A DNA stretch of 64,000 nt from Exiguobacterium qingdaonense (GTDB lineage: Bacteria; Bacillota; Bacilli; Exiguobacteriales; Exiguobacteriaceae). Below are positions 16,202 through 25,545 of the stretch, in pieces. The position numbers and the translations under genes were made by a program. Every line of letters begins with the position of its first letter. Positions within the stretch are counted from its first letter, which is position 1. The DNA lies in assembly GCF_018617855.1 (NCBI RefSeq), contig NZ_JACSKY010000005.1, forward strand, positions 118,909 to 182,908, in the 5' to 3' direction. The notes under the pieces are model-generated. The model saw only the letters and a program-made list of their open reading frames with translations. It was not told the DNA's origin and did no database searches.

Positions 16202-16777
16202 TCAACGCGTTTCATCATACATCCCACCGACTGGCCATATCTCGAGCGACGCCTGTTGACGGAGCGAGATGTCCGTCGTCCATGGTGTGAACGAGATGTC
16301 CGCCGGTGTGAGCGATACATCAATCTGTGGCGGTGTAATATTCCATTCGATTTTCACATCCGCCGGTGTATACGTCAACTTGACACGGTCGATCGATTTC
16401 GGCATATAGCCCATCTCGACGATCGGATACGGGTCATTCACTTTCTCCGCCGCCATCGACGGGATCGGATTCCCGTTCTCGATGCGCATGAGACGGTCCC
16501 CGTCCCGGGCGATGTTTGCCATCGCCTCACGGGCCCCTTGCTCTCCCAGCTGACCGAGGTGTTTCCCAAGTTCAAGCGTCCCTTTCAGGTTACTCTCACT
16601 TCTTGCCACCGACGAGTCGACCTCGAGCTTCCCGGGTGTCGTCTGTTGCGTCATCTCGGCCTTCCCTTGCTGAATGGACAGATCGGCACGCCCTTGCCGC
16701 ATCTCGAGCACCGGTCGATTCGATGTCATCTGGATTGCGGCATGGGTCTGCCGCATCTCAAGCCTCGCAAGATTCAT
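16202..16777 (-). CDS. yviE: YviE-like flagellar operon protein (DUF6470)
   Basis: 191 aa. Located between flgL and fliW as in B. subtilis, where YviE sits. Features: an N-terminal MNLARLEMRQTHAAIQM segment and repeated short motifs of the RP-VLEMRQGRADL type, then a beta-rich C-terminal half (KIEWNITPPQIDVSLTP). Function unknown; its conserved position argues for a role in filament assembly or its control. Six nt after flgL. Confidence 0.8.
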   Translation of the reverse strand: MNLARLEMRQTHAAIQMTSNRPVLEMRQGRADLSIQQGKAEMTQQTTPGKLEVDSSVARSESNLKGTLELGKHLGQLGEQGAREAMANIARDGDRLMRIENGNPIPSMAAEKVNDPYPIVEMGYMPKSIDRVKLTYTPADVKIEWNITPPQIDVSLTPADISFTPWTTDISLRQQASLEIWPVGGMYDETR

Positions 16778-16783
16778 GAGCGC

Positions 16784-17716
16784 TTACCGGAGGAAGTCGA
16801 GGAGCGTCGGCTGGATGATGCGGGCACCCGCAGAGAGCGCCGCACGGTGTACGGTCTCATGCGACTTCAGCTCCATGATGACTTTCTCGACGTCAATGTC
16901 TTCGTTGTCGGACATGATCGTCTTCGCGATAATCTCATGGTCTTGCAGACGGTTGTCGACGAGTTCTAGTCGGTTCGCTCGGGCACCGAGTTCGGCACGC
17001 TCTGTGATCAAGTTTTGACCGAGTGTGTCAAGCGTGTCGAGTTCAGCCGATAGGTCGGCGCCACCCGTCGCCGGATCATTCAGAAGGGTACTCAACTTAT
17101 GAAGTCCTTCGAACAGTTCTTTGCCAAACACTGTCTCGGGTTGCATGTTTACTTGAACGTTGATTCCTTTTGACACTTCGAATTCAATCTTCCCGCTCGC
17201 TGCCGGGGCCGTCCCACTCTCATAAATCGAGTCGACAGAGCCCGTTGGATTCGCTAAATAGGCTTTCAATTGGTCGATATCAATCAATGGTTGATCCGTT
17301 TTCGTCCCGTTGTAAATATATTTCTCGCCCGCTTTCGAGTTGGCGAGAGAGCCGATATGTTCGATTAACTGATCGACCTCACTCTTGATGATGGCGCGTT
17401 GCGATGATTCATACGTATCGTTCGCCGCTTGTGTCGTCAATTCACGAATCCGTTTGACGGCCTCCGTCACTTCATTCAATGTCGAGTCCGTCATATCCAT
17501 CCAGCTCGTCGCCTCGCTGACGTTACGGCGGAATTGATCGACTTCTCGTACCTCGGTCCGGTACCGGATCCCTTGCATCGCGACGACCGGGTCCTCCGAT
17601 GCTTTTTGAATCCGTTTCCCGCTGATGAGTTGTTCCTGGACACGAGCGAGCGTGTTATAGCTACTTGATAAGTGTTTCAAGTTCGTCTGTGTGAGCATCG
17701 TCTGTGTGACACGCAT
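16784..17716 (-). CDS. flgL: Flagellar hook-filament junction protein FlgL (HAP3)
   Basis: 310 aa. Flagellin-like ends: N-terminal MRVTQTMLTQTNLKHLSSSYNTL-type region with QEQLISGKRIQKASEDP (about residues 25-45) and a C-terminal helix (MELKSHETVHRAALSAGARI). FlgL joins FlgK to the flagellin filament. It follows flgK by 6 nt with a strong ribosome binding site. Confidence 0.95.
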   Translation of the reverse strand: MRVTQTMLTQTNLKHLSSSYNTLARVQEQLISGKRIQKASEDPVVAMQGIRYRTEVREVDQFRRNVSEATSWMDMTDSTLNEVTEAVKRIRELTTQAANDTYESSQRAIIKSEVDQLIEHIGSLANSKAGEKYIYNGTKTDQPLIDIDQLKAYLANPTGSVDSIYESGTAPAASGKIEFEVSKGINVQVNMQPETVFGKELFEGLHKLSTLLNDPATGGADLSAELDTLDTLGQNLITERAELGARANRLELVDNRLQDHEIIAKTIMSDNEDIDVEKVIMELKSHETVHRAALSAGARIIQPTLLDFLR

Positions 17717-17722
17717 CAGTCA

Positions 17723-19213
17723 TTACCTCCCTACGACACCCATGCCGTTAATGATTTTGTCGAGCATCTCGTCGACAGCCGTGATATTACGTGCCGCCGC
17801 GTTGTATGCGTGTTGATATTGGATCATCATCGTCATCTCTTCATCGAGCGACACCGCGCTCACCGACTGGCGGCGCTGGTCCGAGCTACTCAAGAGGGCG
17901 AACGTGCTCTTCGCGAGGTTCGCGTTCTGGCTCGCCTCGACAGCCATGTTCCCGATGACGTTTTGATAGTATTTTCCGATCGAAGTCGAGGTCGTGACGG
18001 ATCCATTAAAACCGAGCGAACTTTCTTTCAACTTCGCGAGCTCAAGAGCTCCGCTCCCATCCCCGATATTCCCGTCTTTCGATGCGGCAATCAAATCTAA
18101 GTTCTTCATAAAATCATCGTTGACAGTGATGGTCGCAGCGCTTGTCATTCCTACGAAGAAGTCAGTTCGTCCAGCGTTCCCGTCAGCGTCCATATTCGTT
18201 CCGTGCGCCGTGTTGAAGGCTGAGGCGAAGACGTTCGCCATTTCATCCAAATCTTTCAACATGTTCGTATACGAACCATCTACTCCTTCAGGACCACTCG
18301 CGCTTCCGTACATTTCAACTAAAGCTTTCCATTTCCCGTTCGGCATGTCGGCATGCGTCAAAGAGGTGTTCACACCCGCCGCGTCCGTCATGGTCATATC
18401 TTCCATTTTTCCGACGCCGCCCGTGAGACCGTCCACGAGCTTAACTTCTGTGCCTCCGATGACCACACGAATATCAATCCGACCTTCCGCAACACGTTGC
18501 GAGTTCCCACGTGTGCTCCCGTTCAGGTAATCGACCGGCACTCGCTCGAACTCGATGTATTGCGACAACTCATCCATATAGCGGTCGCGCTCGTCATACA
18601 GTTCGTTCGGCAGGACACCAAGCGGTTCCGCGTCCCCGATTTGACGATTGACGTCACCGATTTTTGTCAACAGGTCATTGATTTTTTTCGTAACGACGCC
18701 CGCTTCTACTTTCAAGTCCTCTTGTACTTTCGATAACGAGGAAGACATATAGTTAAACGTTTGAGCGAGCGTCAACGCGCGCTGCCGGACGACGCTTCGT
18801 GCACCCGTATCGTCCGGGTTGACCGACAAGTCTTGGAGCGATGCCCAAAACAAGTCGAGTGATTTGGCGAGCCCGTTCTCCGACGGTTCGTTGATGATAT
18901 CTTCCATCCGACCGAACGCCGCCTCTTTCGTCGCATAAAATGCGTTCTTCACCGACTCGTCACGATACTGTTGGTCGATCATGAGGTCGCGAATCCGGGC
19001 GAGCGTTTCCCCGCGCACCCCGGTCCCGAATTGTCCGGCTTTCGTCCCGCCGAAGTTGACCGAAAGCTGTTCGGTCATCCCGAGTGTGAGACGTTGGCGT
19101 GAATAACCAGGGTTTGAGGCGTTCGCCACGTTGTTCCCGGTCGCTTGAAGCGCCCATTGGTGTGTCGATAGACTGCGGCGTGCCGTCTCCAACCCCATAA
19201 ATGTTGAACCCAT
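17723..19213 (-). CDS. flgK: Flagellar hook-associated protein FlgK (HAP1)
   Basis: 496 aa. N-terminal TARRSLSTHQWALQATGNNVANASNPGYSR region, the hallmark of the rod/hook/HAP families, and a C-terminal Asn-rich helix with EMTMMIQYQHAYNAAARN. FlgK forms the first junction layer on the hook tip. Length matches the family. It lies 12 nt after flgN, its chaperone. Confidence 0.95.
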   Translation of the reverse strand: MGSTFMGLETARRSLSTHQWALQATGNNVANASNPGYSRQRLTLGMTEQLSVNFGGTKAGQFGTGVRGETLARIRDLMIDQQYRDESVKNAFYATKEAAFGRMEDIINEPSENGLAKSLDLFWASLQDLSVNPDDTGARSVVRQRALTLAQTFNYMSSSLSKVQEDLKVEAGVVTKKINDLLTKIGDVNRQIGDAEPLGVLPNELYDERDRYMDELSQYIEFERVPVDYLNGSTRGNSQRVAEGRIDIRVVIGGTEVKLVDGLTGGVGKMEDMTMTDAAGVNTSLTHADMPNGKWKALVEMYGSASGPEGVDGSYTNMLKDLDEMANVFASAFNTAHGTNMDADGNAGRTDFFVGMTSAATITVNDDFMKNLDLIAASKDGNIGDGSGALELAKLKESSLGFNGSVTTSTSIGKYYQNVIGNMAVEASQNANLAKSTFALLSSSDQRRQSVSAVSLDEEMTMMIQYQHAYNAAARNITAVDEMLDKIINGMGVVGR

Positions 19214-19225
19214 TCCACTTCCTCC

Positions 19226-19582
19226 TTAAACGTCACGGCTGAACGAGCGTGTTTCGAACGCCTGTTGTCCGTATGTGAAATCATCTGCTTCCGGCATGAG
19301 CATGTCCAAATGCCAGGTGATATACCGAAGGGATTGTTCGAGTAGCGTCGCATTCAATTCATTCTGTCGCTTCAACTCGAACAACACCGTTCTCAATTCC
19401 TCTATCTCTTCATCGTCCATTTCATACGTCCCTTGAAGTCGTTCCGCTTCTTTTTGTGAGATTTGTCGGACGAGTTTCGCTTCTTCTTTGACGAGCGTGC
19501 TAAATGCGACCATGTCGTTCCCAATGAGAAGCTGTTCTTTTGCGTAAGCTAATTCGAGTAAACGTTTATGTAATGTGAGCAT
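19226..19582 (-). CDS. flgN: FlgN-like export chaperone
   Basis: 118 aa, all-helical and charged, directly upstream of flgK and flgL, the clients of FlgN. The N-terminus MLTLHKRLLELAYAKEQLLIG and heptad pattern fit the FlgN fold. Start is the ATG after GGAGAG; a TTG six codons upstream falls inside the T-tract of the terminator behind it and is unlikely. Confidence 0.8.
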   Translation of the reverse strand: MLTLHKRLLELAYAKEQLLIGNDMVAFSTLVKEEAKLVRQISQKEAERLQGTYEMDDEEIEELRTVLFELKRQNELNATLLEQSLRYITWHLDMLMPEADDFTYGQQAFETRSFSRDV

Positions 19583-19598
19583 GAGTCTCTCCTTTTCC

Positions 19599-19644
19599 AA
19601 AAAAAGAGCCGACTAAAGAAAGGGGTGCCCCTTATTTAGTCAGC
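19599..19644 (-). terminator. Intra-operon terminator between flgM and flgN
   Basis: Minus strand stem GCTGACTAAA/TTTAGTCGGC enclosing a second AAGGGG/CCCCTT stem and followed by CTTTTTTTGG. The run of T ends where the flgN ribosome site begins. Confidence 0.75.
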
Positions 19645-19695
19645 TTCCGTGCCGTGTTATTCAGTGCGAAGGCCTCAAACGGACCTCGCTTCCAT

Positions 19696-19947
19696 TCATC
19701 CTTGTAGAAAGCGTTTGGCGATATCGCGCGCGTCCCGTGAATACGTCCCCGCATGAATCTCCGCTTTCAAAGCGTCGATTTTTGCGATACGGTCCGGATG
19801 TTTCACCGGTTCTTCAAACCGGGCGCGGGCTTCCGCCGAGATTGACAATTGGTCCGTTTGGCGTGATTGCGCGGGCTTCGGCTCGACTTGCGTTTTCTTT
19901 TCATAAGTGTTTGGTAAATGTACCCACTTGGCTGAATCGATGCGCAT
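19696..19947 (-). CDS. flgM: Anti-sigma-D factor FlgM
   Basis: 83 aa, the normal size. The C-terminal half carries the FlgM pattern DRIAKIDALKAEIHAGTYSRD followed by ARDIAKRFL, which binds sigma-28/sigma-D until the hook is finished. The N-terminal half is disordered and polar, with DQLSISAEARARF in the middle. Twenty-three nt after yvyF. Confidence 0.9.
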   Translation of the reverse strand: MRIDSAKWVHLPNTYEKKTQVEPKPAQSRQTDQLSISAEARARFEEPVKHPDRIAKIDALKAEIHAGTYSRDARDIAKRFLQG

Positions 19948-19970
19948 GCGTCTTCCCCCTCTTCATGATG

Positions 19971-20357
19971 TTAATCCAAACGATAAGCGCGGTGACTTGA
20001 CTGTTTCGTCAAGCTATCCTGTAGACTGGTCAGTTCGTTCTGCATCTCTCTTTGGCAGTTCGAACAAATCTTCCCTTCGTTCGTCGGTTGACCACAACGG
20101 ACGCAGCTGATCGCAAGCGCCGGATTGTCCTTGATGATCAAGCGTCCTTCATGGATATATCGCGTGATATCAAGTTCAGATACACCCGTCGCTTCGACGA
20201 GGGCTCCGATGGTCGTTTGTTTGTTGGCCGGCTCACGAATGAAGTCCCGGACTCTCAAAAAATTTTGAAAGTCGATCTCACTGCATGACGGACAGTACGG
20301 TGAACGACCCTGCTTTATAAACAAGCGTCCACACATTTGGCAAGTTGCTGCATCCAT
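19971..20357 (-). CDS. yvyF: YvyF-like flagellar operon protein (TIGR03826 type)
   Basis: 128 aa with two zinc-finger-like cysteine pairs: CQMCGR...CPSC at the N-terminus and CVRCGQ...CSNC near the C-terminus, around a helix-turn-helix-like centre (TTIGALVEATGVSELDITRYI). This is the layout of YvyF, found between comF and flgM in Bacillus. It may regulate the operon, but its role is not established. Start ATG follows AGAGGTG. Confidence 0.85.
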   Translation of the reverse strand: MDAATCQMCGRLFIKQGRSPYCPSCSEIDFQNFLRVRDFIREPANKQTTIGALVEATGVSELDITRYIHEGRLIIKDNPALAISCVRCGQPTNEGKICSNCQREMQNELTSLQDSLTKQSSHRAYRLD

Positions 20358-20375
20358 TGGTTTCACCTCTGCTCT

Positions 20376-21044
20376 TTATATCGGACGCGTTTTTGATTTG
20401 TTTAGCGCCCGAAACAAGCAAATCGCAGAAACTTCTGTCGCACCTGCCTGACGTAACGAAAATGCCGCCTGATGAAGGGTCGTCCCTGTCGTATAGACGT
20501 CATCTACGAGAATGATTTTCCCACACTTCACCGAAGTCGGTACAGTGAAAGGATTCGTTCGGTGTCGTCTTTCTTCTTTCCCGAGTTCACGTTGACTTGA
20601 AACATCCAATTTTCCCAGGTAATTTTTTGTCATACCGATGGACCGCGCGAGCACCTCCGCCTGATTGAATCGTCGCTCACGAAGCCGTGCCTCACCGAGT
20701 GGGACGGGAACATAGGTCACGCCAGACGAGCGCAACCGCCGTAATGCTTGTGCCACCGACGAAGCGATGACGACATCTCCACTAAACTTGAAGCGGTGTA
20801 GCCATTCCACGCCCGCCTCGTCATAAGCGTATAGGCATCGAACGGTCAAATCGAGACCGAGCGCGAGCCAACGGATGCAGTCCGGGCACGTCTCACCGGT
20901 CTCGTTCGGTTGACCGCAACGTGGACAGCCCGTCCCGAGCGGCGTCAGTCTCGTCTCACATGAGGAGCACACCCAGTCCCGTCGCCATAGCGTGGCGGGC
21001 GTCCACGGGACGGTCATCGGTTCGTTACATAGAAGGCATCTCAC
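20376..21044 (-). CDS. comFC: ComFC, phosphoribosyltransferase-like competence protein
   Basis: 222 aa. An N-terminal zinc ribbon (CLLCNEP...CSSCETRL...CPRCGQ...CPDC, about residues 3-70) and a C-terminal type I phosphoribosyltransferase fold with the PRPP loop IILVDDVYTTGTTLHQA (about 180-197). ComFC assists DNA uptake during transformation with ComFA. Start is a GTG that overlaps the comFA stop (GTGA), giving translational coupling; the longer frame upstream is only the comFA overlap. Confidence 0.9.
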   Translation of the reverse strand: MRCLLCNEPMTVPWTPATLWRRDWVCSSCETRLTPLGTGCPRCGQPNETGETCPDCIRWLALGLDLTVRCLYAYDEAGVEWLHRFKFSGDVVIASSVAQALRRLRSSGVTYVPVPLGEARLRERRFNQAEVLARSIGMTKNYLGKLDVSSQRELGKEERRHRTNPFTVPTSVKCGKIILVDDVYTTGTTLHQAAFSLRQAGATEVSAICLFRALNKSKTRPI

Positions 21045-22198
21045 CGCCGATTCGCCTCCTTGATCTTCTGAATGGCAACATCTTGACGGAACGTCCGCTC
21101 CCCGTAAAAGAAACAGACCTCTCCTGTCGGCGCATCCGGCTTCCTTCCGGCCCGGCCTGCCATTTGAATGAGTCCTCGTGCTGAGAAGAGGCGATGCTCG
21201 CTCTCGACCACCCCGACTTGCACGTCCCGCACCGTCATACCCCGCTCCCAAATCGAGGTCGCGAGGACAATCCCGTTCGTCTGTTGGAGCCAGTCTAGCG
21301 AGTCCGTCCGCTCCTCAGTCTCGGCCGACACCGTCCGACACGTAAACCCAGCCTCTTCTAATGTCTCACGATATCGTTCCAAGCCCGACTTCGTCGGCAC
21401 GAACAAGAGGCGCGGTTTCGAAGCATGTCGTCGACAGAAGTCGAAGAGTTGCTCGTCCGACTGTTTGACGAGCGTTGGGACGGGCAAATCAAAGCCGTGA
21501 TAGCGCCGTGACAGATGGACGGTCGGGAACAGGATCTGCCAGACGGTCGGAGTCGCCGTGATGAACAAGAAAATACCTTTCCCCGCCCGTCGTATCGTGT
21601 TCCATAATGACAGATCGAAGGCGAACGGGAACGCGTCAGATTCATCGACGAGCACGTAATCGAATACATTCCTTAAATTCATGAGTAACGGCGCGGTCGC
21701 CACTGTGATCATTCCAATCGTCTCTTTCTCCCCGCCCCCGTAACGTCTCGTGACGGGCACCGTGAACGCCTGTTCGAGCCGCTCGACCCATTCAAGCGCG
21801 ACGTCCCGTCGTGGAGACACAATTAGCACTCGCCCTCCTTCGTTCACGACCCGCTCGATCACGGGGAACGTCATCTCGGTCTTCCCTGCGCCACACACCG
21901 CATGGACGAGACCTGTCTGTCGTTCTTCCCACCAAGTGAGCAGTTGACTCGCGACCCGCGCTTGGTCGGGTGCGAGCTCGAACGGCATCGTGAGTTCTGT
22001 CGTTTCGAGTGGTGTCGTGATGTCCCGTTCTTCTAAAAAGTCACAACGACAGACACGTCCAAGATAAAGACAGTTCCGACAGTACGCACATGTTCCGTGA
22101 TGACAGGTGAACGTCCGGACGTCCGTGCTAAGACAGCGTTGGCAGATGCCGAAGCGGATGGCCCGTTTCCCTGTCGGAGCGATACTGATTTCTCCCAT
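21041..22198 (-). CDS. comFA: ComFA, DNA-import helicase/translocase
   Basis: 385 aa. A four-cysteine zinc site at the N-terminus (CQRCLS...CHHGTCAYCRNCLYLGRVC), then a superfamily 2 helicase core: Walker A AVCGAGKTEM, Walker B VLVDESDAF, motif III TATPT and motif VI QMAGRAGRK. ComFA drives single-stranded DNA into the cytoplasm through ComEC. B. subtilis has comFB between comFA and comFC; it is absent here. Start ATG is 7 nt after AAAGGAG. No clear ComK box was seen. Confidence 0.95.
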   Translation of the reverse strand: MGEISIAPTGKRAIRFGICQRCLSTDVRTFTCHHGTCAYCRNCLYLGRVCRCDFLEERDITTPLETTELTMPFELAPDQARVASQLLTWWEERQTGLVHAVCGAGKTEMTFPVIERVVNEGGRVLIVSPRRDVALEWVERLEQAFTVPVTRRYGGGEKETIGMITVATAPLLMNLRNVFDYVLVDESDAFPFAFDLSLWNTIRRAGKGIFLFITATPTVWQILFPTVHLSRRYHGFDLPVPTLVKQSDEQLFDFCRRHASKPRLLFVPTKSGLERYRETLEEAGFTCRTVSAETEERTDSLDWLQQTNGIVLATSIWERGMTVRDVQVGVVESEHRLFSARGLIQMAGRAGRKPDAPTGEVCFFYGERTFRQDVAIQKIKEANRR

Positions 22199-22287
22199 AA
22201 TCGAACTCCTTTTTGTCATCACGCTAGCATAACGGCTATATGAATGCGATTCGACTTATATGGGACAACACATCCTATTCAAACAAA

Positions 22288-22312
22288 TAGGACCCAACGA
22301 AAAGTCGGGTCC
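22288..22312 (-). terminator. Terminator of the tre operon
   Basis: GGACCC/GGGTCC stem after the treA stop on the minus strand, with only a weak TATTTG tail. Confidence 0.5.
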
Positions 22313-22318
22313 CTCCTG

Positions 22319-23953
22319 TTATTTCTGTTTGTAGAACATGATCGCCTCGTACGGACGAAGGGATAACGTCGCACCATCGAGCTCAGGCACGTCGTAGTTG
22401 TGACTGACGACGCTCACCCGCTCAAAACCTTCTGGAATCGTGTACGTCGTTTCGGTTCCATAGAAGTTGGCGACGACGAGGATTTCCTCGCGGTCGGTCT
22501 TCCGTGTATATGCCCAAACGTCTAACGAATCAGGCGTGAGGAGCGTGTAGTCCCCGTCCGTCAAGACGTCAAGTTCTTTTCGTAATGCAATCAAGTTTTT
22601 GTAGTGATAGAACACCGAGTTCGGATCATCGAGCGCAGCTTCGACGTTCACATCTTCATAGTTCGGCGCCACGTTGATCCACGGCGTGCCGTCTGTGAAG
22701 CCGGCATGCGGACTCGCATCCCACTGCATCGGCGTCCGCGAGTTGTCACGCGATTTTTGTTTGATGGCGGCCATCATGTCCTCATGCGATACGCCCTCTT
22801 CCCGCTTCAACTTGTAGATGTTGAGCGTCTCGATATCACGATACTCGTCAAGCGAGTCAAAACCAGGGTTCGTCATCCCGATCTCTTCTCCTTGATAGAT
22901 GTACGGTGTCCCTTGGAGGCCGTGGAGAACGGTCGCGAGCATCTTCGCGCTCTCGACGCGGTGGTTCGTGTCATTGCCGAATCGGCTGACGACACGCGGC
23001 TGGTCGTGGTTACACCAGAAGATGGCATTCCATCCCTTCCCATGCATCCCGCGTTGCCACGTCGACATGATGTCTTTCAATTGAATGAAGTCAAACGGTG
23101 CCGCGACGAACTTTTCGCCGTTCGGGTAGTCGACTTTCAAGTGGTGGAAACTGAACGTCATGCTGAGTTCGTTCTCATCCGGATTCGAGTATCGGACGCA
23201 GTGGTCGAGCGTCGTCGACGACATCTCGCCGACCGTGATGACATCGTGTCCGTCGAACACTTCGCGGTTCATCTCTTTCAAATATTCATGGATGCGCGGC
23301 CCGTCCGTATAGAACTTCCGACCGTCCGACTCGTCTTCTGGGAAATCCTGTTCCTTTGAGATGAGATTGATGACGTCGAGTCGGAACCCTTTGATTCCTT
23401 TCTTACGCCAGAAGCGCATCATCTCATAGACGTCCTCGCGCATCTGTTCGTTCTCCCAGTTCAGGTCGGCCTGCGTCACGTCGAACAGGTGGAGATAGTA
23501 TTGTCCGCTCTTCTCATCATACTCCCACGCGTTTCCGCCGAACTTCGATTCCCAGTTCGTCGGTTCGTCGCGCCAGATATAGTAGTCACGATACCGTTCG
23601 TCTCCTGCCAATGATTTCTGGAACCACTCATGCTCCGTCGACGAGTGGTTGACGACGATGTCCATCATGAGGCCGATGCCCCGCTCCTCCGCCTCACGAA
23701 TCAATTCGTCGAGGTCTTCCATCGTTCCGTAAGACGGGTCGATATCATAATAATCACTCACGTCATATCCGTTATCATGTTGCGGTGACTGATAGACAGG
23801 CGTCATCCAAATATATTCGATGCCGAGTTCTGCCAAGTAATCCAGCTTCGCCGTCACCCCTTTAATCGATCCGGTCGCGTTCCCTTCCGGACTATAAAAG
23901 CTTTTCGGGTAAATTTGATAGACGACTGATTTGCGCCAATTTTTTTGTGTCAT
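22319..23953 (-). CDS. treA: Trehalose-6-phosphate hydrolase (GH13)
   Basis: 544-aa alpha-amylase family enzyme. Catalytic residues are visible: the nucleophile Asp in GFRLDVINL (about residue 200), the acid Glu in ITVGEMSST (about 255) and Asp in WCNHDQPR (about 325); conserved region I is DIVVNHSS. Context with an EIIBC permease and a GntR repressor points to hydrolysis of trehalose 6-phosphate to glucose and glucose 6-phosphate, rather than oligo-1,6-glucosidase, which it resembles. Start ATG follows AAAGGAG by 9 nt; 81 nt behind treP. Confidence 0.9.
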   Translation of the reverse strand: MTQKNWRKSVVYQIYPKSFYSPEGNATGSIKGVTAKLDYLAELGIEYIWMTPVYQSPQHDNGYDVSDYYDIDPSYGTMEDLDELIREAEERGIGLMMDIVVNHSSTEHEWFQKSLAGDERYRDYYIWRDEPTNWESKFGGNAWEYDEKSGQYYLHLFDVTQADLNWENEQMREDVYEMMRFWRKKGIKGFRLDVINLISKEQDFPEDESDGRKFYTDGPRIHEYLKEMNREVFDGHDVITVGEMSSTTLDHCVRYSNPDENELSMTFSFHHLKVDYPNGEKFVAAPFDFIQLKDIMSTWQRGMHGKGWNAIFWCNHDQPRVVSRFGNDTNHRVESAKMLATVLHGLQGTPYIYQGEEIGMTNPGFDSLDEYRDIETLNIYKLKREEGVSHEDMMAAIKQKSRDNSRTPMQWDASPHAGFTDGTPWINVAPNYEDVNVEAALDDPNSVFYHYKNLIALRKELDVLTDGDYTLLTPDSLDVWAYTRKTDREEILVVANFYGTETTYTIPEGFERVSVVSHNYDVPELDGATLSLRPYEAIMFYKQK

Positions 23954-23988
23954 CAACGACATCTCCTTTTGTAAGAGTTTTCATTTCA

Positions 23989-24018
23989 ATAAGAAAGAGG
24001 GAAGAACTGCCGTCCCTC
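23989..24018 (-). terminator. Possible attenuating hairpin between treP and treA
   Basis: GAGGGA/TCCCTC stem with CTTTCTT following on the minus strand; could reduce treA expression relative to treP. Confidence 0.35.
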
Positions 24019-24034
24019 CCTCCCGAGTCATTCA

Positions 24035-25483
24035 TTATGCGACTTTATTTTCTTCAAGTTCACCTTTCTTCATGTAGCGCTTCGACAAGATGAATGTGAG
24101 CGCGAACGGAACGATGATCGCGATGAACATCCCGACGATGAAGAGAAGGATTTTATCTGTGAAGATCGAGAGGAATCCCGGGAGTCCTCCGACACCGATT
24201 GCGATCGCTTGCACATCGTTCAATGTGATGAAGATGGCAGCAGTCGCTGACCCGATCATGGCTGAGTAGAACGGGAACTTATTCGGTAAGTTGACCCCGA
24301 ACATCGCCGGCTCCGTAATCCCGAAGTAGGCCGAGATCGCTGAAGTCGATGCCATGCTCTTTTGTTTCGCGTTGTGCTTGTAGATGAAGAACATTGCGAG
24401 TGCGGCCGAACCTTGCGCGATGTTTGAGAGCGCGATCATCGGCCAGATGAACGTACCGCCCGTGTCTGCGATCAACTGAAGGTCGATGGCGATGAACAAG
24501 TGGTGCATTCCTGTGACGACGAGTGGTGCATAGAACAATCCGAAGAGGAGTGCCCCGACGACCGGTACCGCTTCAAACGTGTTGACGAGTCCTGTCGCAA
24601 TCAAGTTACCGATTCCGCGTGTGACAGGTCCAACGATTGCGAGCGCGAGGAAACCAGTGACGACGATTGTCGTGATTGGGACGACCAAGAGCTGAATCGC
24701 GTTCGGTACACGTTTTTTCAAGAAGATTTCAATCTGACTCAAAATATATGCTGCTGCGAGGACCGGCAAGATTTGACCTTGATAGCCGACCTTCTCGATT
24801 TCGAAGAGTCCGAGGATATCGAACGTTGGGACTTCACCTTCAAGTGCTGCCGTCCCGTAACCCCATGCGTTCAAGAGGTCCGGGTGGACGAGCAAGAGAC
24901 CCATGACAATACCGAGTACTTCGCTTCCCCCGAAACGCTTCGTCGCCGACCAACCGACAAGTGCCGGTAAGAAGACGAATGACGTGTTCGCCATCATGTT
25001 GATAAGATCCCAAAGCCCTTGTAGGTTCGGGTATGCTTGGATGAGTGTCTGTCCTTCGATGAAGAGACCTTCTGAAGCGAGTAAGTTGTTGATCCCCATG
25101 AGGAGACCGGCTACGATGATGGCTGGAATGATTGGCATAAAGACGTCAGAGAACACTTTGACGAGTTTTTGAAGCGGATTCATTTTCTTGCCGCCTGCTG
25201 ATTTGACCTCAGCGACTGTTGCCGCCTCAAGTCCAGCGAGCTTGATGAATTCAGCGTAGACACGTTCGACATCACCGGCTCCGATGACGATTTGATATAC
25301 CCCTGAGTTCTCGAACGCCCCTTTGACGAGATCGATTTCTTTTACACGTGCCTCGTCAACTTTTGATTGATCTTTTAGCGAGAGACGAAGACGCGTCACA
25401 CAGTGTGCGGCCTTGTCTACATTGTCTTTGCCACCGATCGCTTCTAAAATATCCGCGGCAATTTGGCGATAATCTGCCTTCAT
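24035..25483 (-). CDS. treP: PTS trehalose-specific EIIBC component
   Basis: 482 aa. EIIB domain (about residues 1-85) with the phosphorylated Cys in AAHCVTRLRLSL; EIIC domain (about 105-475) with about ten membrane helices and the GITEPAMFGVNL motif typical of the glucose/sucrose/trehalose superfamily. There is no EIIA domain, so it must borrow one, plausibly the lone EIIA-Glc at 41.5 kb. It imports and phosphorylates trehalose. Controlled by the TreR operators and a cre upstream. Confidence 0.95.
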   Translation of the reverse strand: MKADYRQIAADILEAIGGKDNVDKAAHCVTRLRLSLKDQSKVDEARVKEIDLVKGAFENSGVYQIVIGAGDVERVYAEFIKLAGLEAATVAEVKSAGGKKMNPLQKLVKVFSDVFMPIIPAIIVAGLLMGINNLLASEGLFIEGQTLIQAYPNLQGLWDLINMMANTSFVFLPALVGWSATKRFGGSEVLGIVMGLLLVHPDLLNAWGYGTAALEGEVPTFDILGLFEIEKVGYQGQILPVLAAAYILSQIEIFLKKRVPNAIQLLVVPITTIVVTGFLALAIVGPVTRGIGNLIATGLVNTFEAVPVVGALLFGLFYAPLVVTGMHHLFIAIDLQLIADTGGTFIWPMIALSNIAQGSAALAMFFIYKHNAKQKSMASTSAISAYFGITEPAMFGVNLPNKFPFYSAMIGSATAAIFITLNDVQAIAIGVGGLPGFLSIFTDKILLFIVGMFIAIIVPFALTFILSKRYMKKGELEENKVA

Positions 25484-25515
25484 GTTTATTGTCCTCCTTT
25501 GTTTGAAAACTGCTT

Positions 25516-25530
25516 ATGAAAACGGTTACT
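25516..25530 (-). promoter_or_regulatory. cre site (CcpA) in treP leader
   Basis: ATGAAAACGGTTACT fits the cre consensus WTGNAANCGNWNNCW. It lies between the -10 of the treP promoter and the treP start, a position where CcpA would block elongation when glucose is present. Confidence 0.7.
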
Positions 25531-25545
25531 TATGATTACAAACAA

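Noticed and set aside
15920..16969. Long plus-strand frame of 349 codons over fliW, yviE and flgL
   Set aside because: Antisense shadow of three well-supported flagellar genes; Arg/Cys/His-rich product with no family and no ribosome binding site.
22604..23359. Plus-strand frame of 251 codons inside treA
   Set aside because: Antisense shadow of a conserved glycoside hydrolase; composition is Arg/Val/His-rich and no start site is seen.
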